From: Flavobacterium aquicola
GTDB taxonomy: Bacteria > Bacteroidota > Bacteroidia > Flavobacteriales > Flavobacteriaceae
Assembly: GCF_003385115.1 (NCBI RefSeq)
Contig: NZ_QUNI01000009.1
Span: forward strand, 123,960 to 187,959
DNA: 64,000 nt
Direction of reading: 5' to 3'
The position numbers and the translations under genes were made by a program. Below the pieces are notes generated by a model. That model searched no databases, had not been told where the DNA came from, and worked only from the letters and a program-made list of their open reading frames with translations. Each line of letters opens with the position of its first letter. Position 1 is the first letter of the stretch. This document shows, in pieces, positions 54,495-62,369 of this stretch.

Positions 54495-55622
54495 CTAATT
54501 TAAATAAAATAAATCTGACGCAATTCCATCAGTCAAGAATTTTCCTTTAGAAGTGGGTTTCAAAATATTGTTTTCAATCGAAAGCAAATCATCGTTTAGA
54601 TATTTCTGAGCTTGTTTTAGTAAATAGTTTAAGTAATCAATTCCAAACTCAGCTTCAATTCTGTCCAAAGAAACGCCCCAAATCGTCCGCAGACCTGTCA
54701 TAATATATTCATTATAGCGGTCAGACATAGAGAGAATTTCAATTTCATTAGGCAGTTTATCTTCCTGAATGGATTTTAAATAAATAGAATTATTCGAAAT
54801 ATTCCAGCTGCGAGAAATGCCGTCATAACTATGGGCAGACGGCCCAATACCAATATATTTTTTTCCTAACCAATAAGCCGAATTGTTTTTGGAAAAATAA
54901 TTTCCTTTTCCAAAATTGGACAATTCATAATGTATAAAATCATTCTTTTCCAATGTTTCCACCAAAATCGCAAAATGTTCCTGAGCCTGTTCGTCGTTGG
55001 GTTTGGCTATTTTTCCAGTTTGGATGAGTTTGTTCAAGGCAGTTTTGGGTTCGACCGTCAATGCGTAACTTGATATGTGCGAAATACCAAAACTCAAAGC
55101 TGTTTCAATATTCTGTTTCCACATATCATTGCTCATTCCTGGAATTCCATAAATCAAATCAAGTGAAATATTATCGAAATATTTGGTTGCTTCTTCCAGA
55201 CATTTTTTGGCTTCCGCCGAATTATGGGCACGATTCATCATTTTCAAATCTTCTTCATAAAAAGATTGGATTCCGATGCTTAAGCGGTTTATAGGGCTTT
55301 TTGATAATTCAAAAATTCGTTCGGTTGATAAATCATCAGGATTTGCTTCGAGCGTTATTTCTGGATTTTCAGAAATTTTGTAATTCTTATATACTTCATC
55401 AATCAAAAATCTTATTTCTGAAATCTGCAATACAGAAGGTGTTCCTCCACCAAAGTATATAGTTTCGACAACCTCATCTTTAAACTCACTTTTACGCATC
55501 TGTATTTCTTTGGCAATAGCCAAAACCATTTCTTCTTTCTTCTTCATTGAAGTCGAAAAATGAAAATCGCAGTAATGACAAGCCTGCCTGCAGAATGGTA
55601 TGTGTATGTAGATTCCTGACAT
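54495..55622 (-). CDS. hemW: HemW-type radical SAM protein (haem chaperone family)
   Basis: This 375-residue cytoplasmic radical SAM protein starts SGIYIHIPFC. It has the iron-sulfur triad CRQACHYC (Cys11, Cys15, Cys18) followed by DFH rather than the extra Cys of HemN, marking the HemW branch. YFGGGTPSVL, EANPDDLS, RLSIGIQSF and SLDLIYGIPGM are standard family motifs. HemW binds haem and delivers it to respiratory enzymes; it is not a coproporphyrinogen oxidase. A decayed copy of its first dozen codons sits at 56716-56757. Confidence 0.93.
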   Translation of the reverse strand: MSGIYIHIPFCRQACHYCDFHFSTSMKKKEEMVLAIAKEIQMRKSEFKDEVVETIYFGGGTPSVLQISEIRFLIDEVYKNYKISENPEITLEANPDDLSTERIFELSKSPINRLSIGIQSFYEEDLKMMNRAHNSAEAKKCLEEATKYFDNISLDLIYGIPGMSNDMWKQNIETALSFGISHISSYALTVEPKTALNKLIQTGKIAKPNDEQAQEHFAILVETLEKNDFIHYELSNFGKGNYFSKNNSAYWLGKKYIGIGPSAHSYDGISRSWNISNNSIYLKSIQEDKLPNEIEILSMSDRYNEYIMTGLRTIWGVSLDRIEAEFGIDYLNYLLKQAQKYLNDDLLSIENNILKPTSKGKFLTDGIASDLFYLN

Positions 55623-55623
55623 A

Positions 55624-55654
55624 ATAAAAAAAGAGCAAGTTAAATCTTGCTCTT
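55624..55654 (-). terminator. Terminator of the minus-strand lipoprotein gene
   Basis: AAGAGCAAG (55631-55639) pairs with CTTGCTCTT (55646-55654). On the minus strand a run of T follows directly, just before the hemW start. Confidence 0.85.
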
Positions 55655-55728
55655 GAATAATTTCTATTTAAATTAAAAAATTATCTTTTTAATTTCTTTT
55701 AGAGAATTGTTTATGTCTAAAAACAGTG

Positions 55729-56580
55729 TTATTTAGTCATCTCTTTAAACTTTCCTTCAGTAATTACAATTTGTGAATCATCATCAGGATGAGTTGCGGT
55801 CAGACTAAAAGTTCCCTCCACATAATTACCCGCTACAGTTGTATAAGTTATAGTTCCAGCAACATTATAATCTACATATTCACCTGTTTCGACATCAAAT
55901 TTCTCTAGAGAAATCCCATTAGAAAAGTCATTGCCTGTAAAAGAAAAAGTACCTGTTTTTAAATCTCCCTTTGGGAAAACGATACCTAAACTGTATTCTC
56001 CATCATTCTGAACGTTCAGCGTTGTAATTTGAGTTGACCATGTTGTAGAGCTGTCAAATGCCATACCATGCCAATCATTACCATTAAATTTTGCAAAAGT
56101 TCCTAATCCTGGAATATCTGGAGTTGCATTTGTATAAGGCACATTAAATGAACCACTAACTATGATAAAATCTGATTCGGAATCATATCCATCGATATAC
56201 ATTTTACCAGAAAATTTTACTTTCACCGTTTTGTTGGCTGTATTCAGTTCTTCCAAGGTAAAAGTAAAAGTATTGGAGGTAAAAATTTCTGAAGTTTCAT
56301 GACTCGAAGCGCCAAAAGTAGTTGCTCCGTACAAATTGCCGTAAGCATTAAACACAAAATTAACTACAATTCCATCGGATGTTAAGCCTTTAACCTGCAG
56401 GTAATCATCCATTTTTTTAGCTTCCCATGAATTAACTTTTTTTGTTTCGTTATTATAAACAAAGTCAAAAGACCCTGTTGCAGTTGGAGTCTCAGTATTT
56501 TCATTAGTATCATCTCCAGAAGAACAAGAAGCGAAAATCGCAGTAAATAGTACAACTGCAATAAATTTAATTTTTTTCAT
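55729..56580 (-). CDS. Lipoprotein of unknown function
   Basis: This 283-residue lipoprotein (SPII, Cys19 in FASC, then SSGDDTNEN) has beta-rich segments such as NTFTFTLEELNTANKTVKVKFSGKMYI, TGTFSFTGNDFSNG and YVEGTFSLTATHPDDD. Repeated GTFSFT-like strands occur also in the neighbouring lipoprotein at 56840, suggesting a shared fold family (DUF6252-like). No catalytic motif was seen. The gene lies in a duplicated interval between hemW and ruvC. Its promoter box (TATATTTG, complement of 56609-56616) borders a decayed ruvC fragment. Confidence 0.82.
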   Translation of the reverse strand: MKKIKFIAVVLFTAIFASCSSGDDTNENTETPTATGSFDFVYNNETKKVNSWEAKKMDDYLQVKGLTSDGIVVNFVFNAYGNLYGATTFGASSHETSEIFTSNTFTFTLEELNTANKTVKVKFSGKMYIDGYDSESDFIIVSGSFNVPYTNATPDIPGLGTFAKFNGNDWHGMAFDSSTTWSTQITTLNVQNDGEYSLGIVFPKGDLKTGTFSFTGNDFSNGISLEKFDVETGEYVDYNVAGTITYTTVAGNYVEGTFSLTATHPDDDSQIVITEGKFKEMTK

Positions 56581-56608
56581 TATAAAATCAAGGTTAAGTT
56601 ATTTTTTA

Positions 56609-56616
56609 CAAATATA
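56609..56616 (-). promoter_or_regulatory. Promoter -7 box of the minus-strand lipoprotein gene
   Basis: The complement reads TATATTTG (TAnnTTTG), 29 bp before the start codon at 56580. The adjacent upstream DNA is the ruvC relic. Confidence 0.5.
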
Positions 56617-56715
56617 ACTATTTTCTTATTTTATCTTCATTTTGTTTCACAAAAGCATCCCAGTCAGAATAGCTTTTGTCAAGCTAACAATTTTCTCCGA
56701 ATTGAAAAAGTGAAA
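56617..56715 (-). pseudogene. Decayed duplicate of the ruvC 3' end
   Basis: This segment closely matches the end of ruvC (57424-57520). It can still be read to end with WDAFVKQNEDKIRK before a TAG, as in RuvC (WDAFVKQNEERIKK). A 2-bp insertion relative to ruvC (AGCTTG for GCTG) breaks the frame upstream. Confidence 0.88.
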
Positions 56716-56757
56716 ACCCTACCTTAAGAATTGCATGTGAATGTAAATACCTGACAT
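56716..56757 (-). pseudogene. Decayed duplicate of the hemW 5' end
   Basis: On the minus strand, ATG at 56757 opens MSGIYIHMQFLR, matching the HemW start MSGIYIHIPFCR. Similarity runs back to about 56716, where it meets the ruvC fragment within a few bases at a TGACAA-like sequence present in both parents. Confidence 0.85.
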
Positions 56758-56810
56758 AGAAAAATAGATAAATTAAAGTAATATTCTTATTAAATAAAAA
56801 AATATTTATT

Positions 56811-56818
56811 TAGATTTG
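56811..56818 (+). promoter_or_regulatory. Promoter -7 box of the plus-strand lipoprotein gene
   Basis: TAGATTTG fits TAnnTTTG. It places the transcription start after 56818, so ATG 56840 and not TTG 56816 is the start. Confidence 0.55.
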
Positions 56819-56839
56819 CCAAAATTTATAACTTGTATC

Positions 56840-57388
56840 ATGAAAAAAATTACTCAGTTACTTCTTATCTTACCATTTATTCTTTTCTCTTGTTCCTCAG
56901 ATGACGATTCCGATGACACAAAATCCGATGATGCTGCAAAACCTGAATTCGCTATGACTGCTACAATTAACGGACAATCCTTTAAAGCAAATAATCCTTT
57001 TGGCACTAATCTTTATTCTTCAACAAACTTGTGGGACTATTACCCGCTAGAAGATTTTGTTATGCTACAAGGACGACAAGGCGGCGTATTGGGCAATCCT
57101 GAAATTAATATTTGGTTAAAAAGAACAAAACTTGCAGTTGGGACCTATGGTATTAGTACTGATCACAACGATCCAACATCTCATGCAATAGATTTAACAG
57201 ATATATCAACTGATGATTTTGAGTATACTAAAGAAGGAACTCTTACTATAACCGAAATTAATACTAAAACAAAGATTATTAAAGGGACATTCAGTTTTAC
57301 AACTTCTTCAACTTATTTTGATCAAATTGATACGAACAACACTGTTACTAATGGTACATTTTATTATCAATATGAAGAAATAAAATAA
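56840..57388 (+). CDS. Small lipoprotein, DUF6252-like
   Basis: This 182-residue lipoprotein (SPII, Cys18 in LFSC, then SSDDDSDDT) has a mature part beginning MTATINGQSFKA and ending TLTITEINTKTKIIKGTFSFT plus a last strand. This pattern matches DUF6252-type Bacteroidota lipoproteins of unknown function. Start 56840 is favoured over 56816 because the promoter box overlaps the latter. The gene is the plus-strand occupant of the second half of a duplicated hemW-ruvC interval and ends in a terminator that overlaps the ruvC stop codon. Confidence 0.82.
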   Translation: MKKITQLLLILPFILFSCSSDDDSDDTKSDDAAKPEFAMTATINGQSFKANNPFGTNLYSSTNLWDYYPLEDFVMLQGRQGGVLGNPEINIWLKRTKLAVGTYGISTDHNDPTSHAIDLTDISTDDFEYTKEGTLTITEINTKTKIIKGTFSFTTSSTYFDQIDTNNTVTNGTFYYQYEEIK

Positions 57389-57396
57389 TCCTATTG

Positions 57397-57433
57397 AGTA
57401 GTCAGATTATTAAAATAATCTGACTACTTTTTT
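57397..57433. terminator. Bidirectional terminator overlapping the ruvC stop
   Basis: A perfect 15-bp stem (AGTAGTCAGATTATT 57397-57411 with 57414-57428) is followed by T on the plus strand. The right arm contains the ruvC TAG stop. Confidence 0.88.
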
Positions 57434-57978
57434 ATTCTCTCCTCATTCTGTTTCACAAAAGCATCCCACCCAGAATAGCTTTTGCCAGCAACAATTTTCC
57501 CCGAATTGAAAAAGTGACAAACTGCTGCCGCCAAACCATCTGTGGAATCTAGATTTTTGGGCAATTCTTTCAGCCCTAATAATTGCTGGAGCATTTTGGC
57601 AACTTGTTCTTTGGTTGCGTTTCCGTTTCCTGTGATGGCCATTTTTATTTTTTTGGGCTCGTATTCGGTGATCGGAATATCTCTGGAAAGTCCCGCTGCC
57701 ATTGCTACGCCCTGCGCTCTTCCTAACTTTAACATGGATTGAACGTTTTTTCCAAAGAAAGGAGCCTCAATCGCTATTTCGTCTGGATGATGGGTTTCTA
57801 TCAGTTCGATAGTGCGCTCAAAAATAATTTTTAATTTCTGGTAATGGTTGTCGTATTTAGACAGCTGCAGTTCGTTGAGTTGCAGAAATTCCATTTTCTT
57901 GTTGACAATTTTTATCAATCCAAAACCCATAATTGTGGTTCCGGGGTCAATTCCTAATATAATGCGTTCTTTTGTCAA
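57424..57978 (-). CDS. ruvC: Holliday junction endonuclease RuvC
   Basis: This 184-residue nuclease resolves Holliday junctions together with RuvAB. Catalytic acids are visible: Asp11 in LGIDPGTT, Glu71 in IAIEAPFFGKN, and the Asp pair in LDSTDGLAAAVCH. The length is slightly above the E. coli protein (173). It lies 9 bp from the DUF1003 gene upstream and may share its transcript. Its 3' end has been duplicated at 56617-56715. Confidence 0.96.
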   Translation of the reverse strand: MTKERIILGIDPGTTIMGFGLIKIVNKKMEFLQLNELQLSKYDNHYQKLKIIFERTIELIETHHPDEIAIEAPFFGKNVQSMLKLGRAQGVAMAAGLSRDIPITEYEPKKIKMAITGNGNATKEQVAKMLQQLLGLKELPKNLDSTDGLAAAVCHFFNSGKIVAGKSYSGWDAFVKQNEERIKK

Positions 57979-57987
57979 GGTTTGTTT

Positions 57988-58410
57988 TTATTTAGCCGAA
58001 TTACTTTCCATTTCTTCCAGCATCTTAATTATTTTATCTAATTTTTCGGTTTCAATTTTATCCAATCGAATTGCCAAAGCCTCGATTTCCAGCTTTGCAT
58101 CCACATTCGTCTGATAATCCGACTGTGCTTGAACCCTGTCTCGTTCGCTTTGTCTGTTTTGCGACATCATAATAATAGGTGCTGCATAAGCTGCCTGAGT
58201 CGAAAAAAGAAGATTTAGCAATATGAAAGGATACGCATCCCAATGATATGCATAACCAACAAGATTCAATCCCATCCAGATTATTACAAAAACGGTCTGC
58301 AGAATTATGAACCGCCAAGATCCCATTCCATTCGCTACTGAATCGGCCAAACGGCTTCCAAATCCAGATGCTTCTTTGTGCCTTTCGTGCCAAGTTTTGT
58401 TATTGCTCAT
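57988..58410 (-). CDS. DUF1003 membrane protein
   Basis: This 140-residue inner membrane protein has the DUF1003 pattern: GSRLADSVANGMGSWRFI, then two membrane segments (IILQTVFVIIWMGLNLVGY and YPFILLNLLFSTQAAYAAPIIMM) and QNRQSERDRVQAQSDYQTN. A C-terminal helix follows. Function is unknown. It lies 9 bp before ruvC on the same strand. Confidence 0.93.
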   Translation of the reverse strand: MSNNKTWHERHKEASGFGSRLADSVANGMGSWRFIILQTVFVIIWMGLNLVGYAYHWDAYPFILLNLLFSTQAAYAAPIIMMSQNRQSERDRVQAQSDYQTNVDAKLEIEALAIRLDKIETEKLDKIIKMLEEMESNSAK

Positions 58411-58489
58411 ATTTATTTGATATTAGTTTTATCAATCTCTGTTGGACTTTACGCTATCTTGTATAATAGTTTTTCCTTTACTTTGTGGC

Positions 58490-59434
58490 ATGATTTCAAT
58501 ACCACACAAAACTAAGCAATTCCTTGTACTTCTAGTCAAACTTTTGATTGTAGGCGGTGCGTTTTATTTTATTTACAGTCAATTGGCTAATAACGAGAAA
58601 CTCGACTGGCAAAAATTCTTGGTACTGTTTCATAAAAATCAGTCAGCGGCAGGAATTGGGTTTATTCTGCTTTTGAGTGTATTGAACCGTTTGTTCGAAA
58701 TCCTGAAGTGGCAAAATTTAGTTTCTTATCTTCATCCTATTTCTTTGGGTGAGGCAACCAAACAAGTCTTGGCTGCACTTACCGCTGGACTCTTTACTCC
58801 AAACGGTGTAGGTGAATATGCCGGAAAAGCATTGTATTTTGACAAAAAAGAAACCAAAAAAGTGGTATTCTTAAACCTGATCTGCAACGGAATCCAAATG
58901 ATACTGACTGTTATTTTTGGAGTTTTTGGACTGCTGTATTTTAATTCGCGGTACAATGTGATTACTGCCAAAACTGTTGCTGTACTTTTTGGAATCTGCT
59001 TTTTGTTTTTTGGAATTTTATTTTTTTCGAAAAAAGTAAATATTAAAGGCTATTCGATAGAAAAACTGATTCATAAAATCAACGAAATCCCAAAATCGAT
59101 TCATCAAAAAAATACGCTTTTGGCTATTTTGCGTTATTTGGTTTTTTCGCACCAATACTATGTTTTGTTTCTGGCTTTTGATGTTGATCTGCCGTATTTC
59201 ATTCTAATGTCGGTTATTACAAGTGTTTACTTTTTGGCTTCGGCATTGCCAACTTTTCAGTTTTTGGATTTTGCCGTAAAAGGAAGCGTGGCGGTATATT
59301 TCTTCGGAATATTGGGCGTAAATGAATGGGTAGTTGTCTTTGTTTCCACGTTGATGTGGTTCCTGAACGTAGTTCTGCCGGTTCTTATTGGAAGTTACTA
59401 TGTACTGAATTTCAAAACCAAAAAAGCGGTATGA
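58490..59434 (+). CDS. UPF0104/AglD-type membrane protein (lysylphosphatidylglycerol synthase TM family)
   Basis: This 314-residue integral membrane protein has about eight membrane segments of the PF03706 family. Conserved parts are ILLLSVLNRLFEILKWQNLV, GLFTPNGVGEYAGKALYF (the family G-x-G-E-x-A motif) and ALPTFQFLDFAVKGSVAVYFF. The family includes flippase-like or transferase-associated proteins; no soluble aminoacyl-transferase domain is attached. ATG 58490 is used; the frame is open from TTG 58442 without clear support. Its stop overlaps the start of the following glycosyltransferase (ATGA), so both likely act together on a lipid-linked glycan. Confidence 0.87.
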   Translation: MISIPHKTKQFLVLLVKLLIVGGAFYFIYSQLANNEKLDWQKFLVLFHKNQSAAGIGFILLLSVLNRLFEILKWQNLVSYLHPISLGEATKQVLAALTAGLFTPNGVGEYAGKALYFDKKETKKVVFLNLICNGIQMILTVIFGVFGLLYFNSRYNVITAKTVAVLFGICFLFFGILFFSKKVNIKGYSIEKLIHKINEIPKSIHQKNTLLAILRYLVFSHQYYVLFLAFDVDLPYFILMSVITSVYFLASALPTFQFLDFAVKGSVAVYFFGILGVNEWVVVFVSTLMWFLNVVLPVLIGSYYVLNFKTKKAV

Positions 59435-60528
59435 TTTTGTTTTTATTTGGCATAGTAATCGTTTATGTGCTTACCATTGGCTGGCTCATTTATGGTTTTA
59501 CCAAAATAAATGATTTTGAATATATCGGCTTACCGCCAAAAACCAGCTTCAGTATTATTGTTCCCTTTCGAAATGAAGCTGAAAATTTACCGGTTTTATT
59601 AGAAAGCTTTTCAAAACTGAATTACCCTACGGATTTGTTTGAAGTGATTTTGGTTGATGATGCTTCAGATTTAAGATTTAAGATTAACGATTTAGGATTT
59701 AAGATTTCTCTAATTGACAACATTCGGGTTTCAAATTCTCCAAAGAAAGATGCCATTGCAACCGCTATGGAAATCGTAAAAACCGATTGGGTCATCACCA
59801 CCGATGCTGATTGTGTTGTTTCTGAAAATTGGCTGCTGACCTTGGATAATTTCATTCAATTAAATCCTGTTGCTATGATTGCGGGAGCGGTTACTTACGA
59901 TTATCAAGATTCTTTTCTGCATCATTTTCAGCAATTGGATTTGGCAAGTCTGCAGGGCGCAACGATAGGAAGTTTTGGAATTAAAAAAGGTTTTATGTGC
60001 AATGGTGCTAATTTTGCTTACACCAAATCATTTTTTCAAGAGTTAAAAGGTTTCAAAGGCAATAATTCGATTGCCAGCGGTGATGATGTTTTTCTGCTAC
60101 AGAAAGCCTTGTCCAAATTCCCCGAAAAAGTATCTTATTTAAAATCGGAAAATACCATTGTCACCACAAAACCTGCCGATGATTGGAAATCGCTGTTTTA
60201 CCAGCGCGTTCGCTGGGCTTCCAAAACGACTTCTTATCAAAGTTTTTTTGGAAAAAGGCTGGGAATGATTGTCTTTCTGATGAATTTTGGTTTTGTTTAT
60301 TGTTTTGTGCTGACTCTTTTGGGAATGCTTCCTTATTTCCTAATTTGGGTTTACTTCTTAATCAAATTTGGAATTGACACTGTACTGATTCAAAAAACCA
60401 AACATTTTTTAACGAAACACAAAATTCGTTATTTACTTTTAAGCAGTTTGTGGTATCCTTTTTTCAGTACAGCTGTGGCTTTGTATTGCCTTTTTGGAAA
60501 ATACGAATGGAAAGGGAGGAGATTTTAG
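59431..60528 (+). CDS. Family 2 glycosyltransferase, membrane-bound
   Basis: This 365-residue protein has an N-terminal membrane segment (LFGIVIVYVLTIGWLIYGF). The GT2 domain shows SFSIIVPFRNEAENLP, VILVDDASD (metal/nucleotide site), TTDADC (DxD-type), SGDDVFLLQ and QRVRWASK (the Q/RxxRW acceptor motif). C-terminal membrane segments follow. Right after DDASD is a run DLRFKINDLGFKIS coded by an AGATTTAAG-type simple repeat, like repeats found in intergenic DNA nearby; it adds about a dozen residues in frame. ATG 59431 overlaps the previous stop by 4 bp; the frame extends upstream only as a shadow. The product sugar is unknown. Confidence 0.92.
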   Translation: MILFLFGIVIVYVLTIGWLIYGFTKINDFEYIGLPPKTSFSIIVPFRNEAENLPVLLESFSKLNYPTDLFEVILVDDASDLRFKINDLGFKISLIDNIRVSNSPKKDAIATAMEIVKTDWVITTDADCVVSENWLLTLDNFIQLNPVAMIAGAVTYDYQDSFLHHFQQLDLASLQGATIGSFGIKKGFMCNGANFAYTKSFFQELKGFKGNNSIASGDDVFLLQKALSKFPEKVSYLKSENTIVTTKPADDWKSLFYQRVRWASKTTSYQSFFGKRLGMIVFLMNFGFVYCFVLTLLGMLPYFLIWVYFLIKFGIDTVLIQKTKHFLTKHKIRYLLLSSLWYPFFSTAVALYCLFGKYEWKGRRF

Positions 60529-60835
60529 ATTTAAGAATTCAGATTGCAGATTTTTAGATTTCTTTCTCACTTTATTCTCAAATTCGCATAGCTGTAAAAA
60601 TTAGATACTTTGAAGAATATGACTATCTGTGGCTAATACCAAACCGATAAATTGGCCATAGATTATAAAGATTCTCACAGATTTCTCAAAAATGCTTATA
60701 AAATCTATGAGAATCTTTATAATCTGTGGCAAAAAAAATAATCGTTCTTTAACATTGTCGATCAGCTTGCGGAGATCTCTCCTTCGTCGAGATGACAAAA
60801 CTGAGGCAAAATTTAGTAAAATTCTTAAATCTATT
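60529..60835. other. Repeat-rich intergenic region
   Basis: This 307-bp gap holds three simple elements: a GATTTAAG/CAGATTTTTAG-type stretch (60526-60561), a long inverted repeat (60660-60725) and a CGGAGATCTCTCCTTCGTCG stretch (60770-60799). No gene was seen. Confidence 0.7.
60660..60725. repeat. Long inverted repeat between converging genes
   Basis: The 25-nt arms 60660-60684 and 60701-60725 (core AGATTATAAAGATTCTCA) match at 24 of 25 positions. CTGTGGC words lie just outside. It may end transcription from both sides. Confidence 0.8.
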
Positions 60836-61333
60836 CTACTCCACTTTTAAAATTACTGGAAGAATAAATTGGGTTTTTACGGGAATTCCCCTCTTGATTG
60901 CCGGATTGATTTTTGGAAAATCTACCAAACGGACTTTGAGAATGCTGTCGATTTTTATTTTATCATAAGCCACGGAATCCTTAGGAAACTGCGGTTCGAA
61001 CTTCATAGTGGCATTTGGAAAAACGGTTACTTTGACCTCGATGGTATCCAGCTCCGGATACAGCATTGCCAGTGTGTCGCTGCACAATTTCTCCTGTATT
61101 AATTGAGTCAGCACCTCAAAGAAACATTGCTGGCGCTGTTTTTTGTCTTCAATTTTATCACAGTCCACCATTGAGGGATATTCATCTACTTCTTTCCAAT
61201 TAATAGCTTTTAATTCCTTTTGCAGCAATTCCTTTTCGGAAGGGACCTGCTTGTCAAAATACTGACAGGAATTAAAAAGTATAAAAACTAAAAAAAGGGA
61301 ATACTGCTTCAATGTTTGTTTTTTGAATGGCAC
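60836..61333 (-). CDS. Lipoprotein with TonB-C-like tail, unknown function
   Basis: This protein has up to 165 residues. A lipobox lies at FNSC (Cys23). The frame begins at GTG 61333; a TTG at 61312 would give a more typical lipoprotein signal (KQYSLFLVFILFNSC), so the start is uncertain. The mature part has a Cys-containing segment (VDCDKIEDKKQRQQCFFEVL). The tail (DTIEVKVTVFPNATMKFEPQ... PAIKRGIPVKTQFILPVILKVE) looks like the TonB C-terminal fold. Similar small proteins occur in Bacteroidota. No partner is obvious. Confidence 0.75.
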   Translation of the reverse strand: MPFKKQTLKQYSLFLVFILFNSCQYFDKQVPSEKELLQKELKAINWKEVDEYPSMVDCDKIEDKKQRQQCFFEVLTQLIQEKLCSDTLAMLYPELDTIEVKVTVFPNATMKFEPQFPKDSVAYDKIKIDSILKVRLVDFPKINPAIKRGIPVKTQFILPVILKVE

Positions 61334-61424
61334 TTATATGTTATAAAAATACAATTATTTTTCCCATATTCGTATATGAAATGAGGGCTGTATTTTCGGC
61401 TCCAAAATTACTAAAAATATTTTT

Positions 61425-61934
61425 ATGGATTTCCTGCTTTTGATTTTGGGTTTTGTTTGTGTTGTTGTAGGCGTCTTTGGGAGTTTTTTACCTGTTTTAC
61501 CAGGGCCGAGCATAAGCTGGGTTGGAATTGTACTGCTGTATTTTACTAAAGCTGTTCCTGCCAATTATTGGATTTTGGGGATTTCCTTATTGATTACGAT
61601 TATCCTGACCATTTTGGATTATGTTATCCCTGCAAAAGGAACTAAAAAATTTGGTGGCAGCTCCTACGGTATTTGGGGAACTAATATTGGTCTGATTGTC
61701 GGAATTTTTGCTCCTATTCCGCTGGGATTTATTATTGGACCGTTTGTGGGCGCTTTTGTGGGCGAACTCATTCATGATTCTAAAGACCATCAACGCGCTT
61801 TGAAGGTTGCAACCGGCTCTTTGCTTGGTTTTCTGGCTTCGTCGTTTATGAAATTTGTAGTGTGCATGATGTATCTGGGATTATTTATTTGGATTGTTTA
61901 CCAAAATAGTACTTCTATATGGAACCAATCCTAA
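61425..61934 (+). CDS. DUF456 membrane protein
   Basis: This 169-residue inner membrane protein is of the DUF456 family. A glycine-rich, hydrophobic sequence has GFVCVVVGVFGSFLPVLPGPSISWVG at the N-terminus, TIILTILDYVIPAKGTKKFGGSSYGIWGTNIG in the middle, and PLGFIIGPFVGAFVGELIHD before the last membrane segments. Function is unknown. It is a single gene divergent from the small lipoprotein gene. Confidence 0.93.
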   Translation: MDFLLLILGFVCVVVGVFGSFLPVLPGPSISWVGIVLLYFTKAVPANYWILGISLLITIILTILDYVIPAKGTKKFGGSSYGIWGTNIGLIVGIFAPIPLGFIIGPFVGAFVGELIHDSKDHQRALKVATGSLLGFLASSFMKFVVCMMYLGLFIWIVYQNSTSIWNQS

Positions 61935-62075
61935 AAAATTATTTAAAGTGAAAATATTGTTTAGCAGATAAAAATCATGTTTCACTGCTGTTTTTTTAAG
62001 CAATTTTGCAAACAGAATCAAAAGGTTCTGCTTTAATTACTTTTTAGATTTTCGTAAAAAAGCAGTATACTGATC

Positions 62076-62147
62076 TTTAGCCCTGATGGAAGTGGAAATC
62101 CTCTTGTGCTGAATTCAGCATAAGAGATTGCAACGGACAGCAGGAGC
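62076..62147 (+). repeat. Structured dispersed repeat, copy 4
   Basis: Box 1 is CCCTGATGGAAGTGGA (62081-62096). The hairpin is CTCTTGTGCTGAA with TTCAGCATAAGAG (62101-62113 and 62114-62126). Box 2 is AACGGACAGC (62132-62141). Confidence 0.85.
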
Positions 62148-62292
62148 AATATTTCTGAAAACAGCAACTCTTTCTGCTCCTAAAATTAATAATCAGGTTA
62201 AATCATTTTTCATCAGATTGTATAATTCTTTTTAAACTATTGCTGTATTGCAACCTGAATAGTTACAGAGTATTAATAGTAAAATTTTTAAT

Positions 62293-62328
62293 AGTAATGA
62301 ATGAGTTTGTCAAAACCCATTCATTACT
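62293..62328 (-). terminator. Terminator of the toxin-like lipoprotein gene
   Basis: AGTAATGAATGAGTTT (62293-62308) pairs with AAACCCATTCATTACT (62313-62328) around a short loop, 41 bp past the stop of the minus-strand gene. Confidence 0.65.
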
Positions 62329-62369
62329 TTGTTGATTGTTAATGGTTCCTATTTATAATAAAATAATAT

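Larger units (their letters stand above)
61935..62369. other. Intergenic region between DUF456 and the toxin-like lipoprotein
   Basis: This 435-bp gap holds structured repeat copy 4 (62076-62147) and a terminator hairpin (62293-62328). No gene was seen. Confidence 0.65.

Noticed and set aside
59326..59430. Upstream extension of the glycosyltransferase frame
   Set aside because: It is a shadow of the preceding membrane protein gene; ATG 59431 overlaps that gene's stop by 4 bp and opens the signal-anchor segment.
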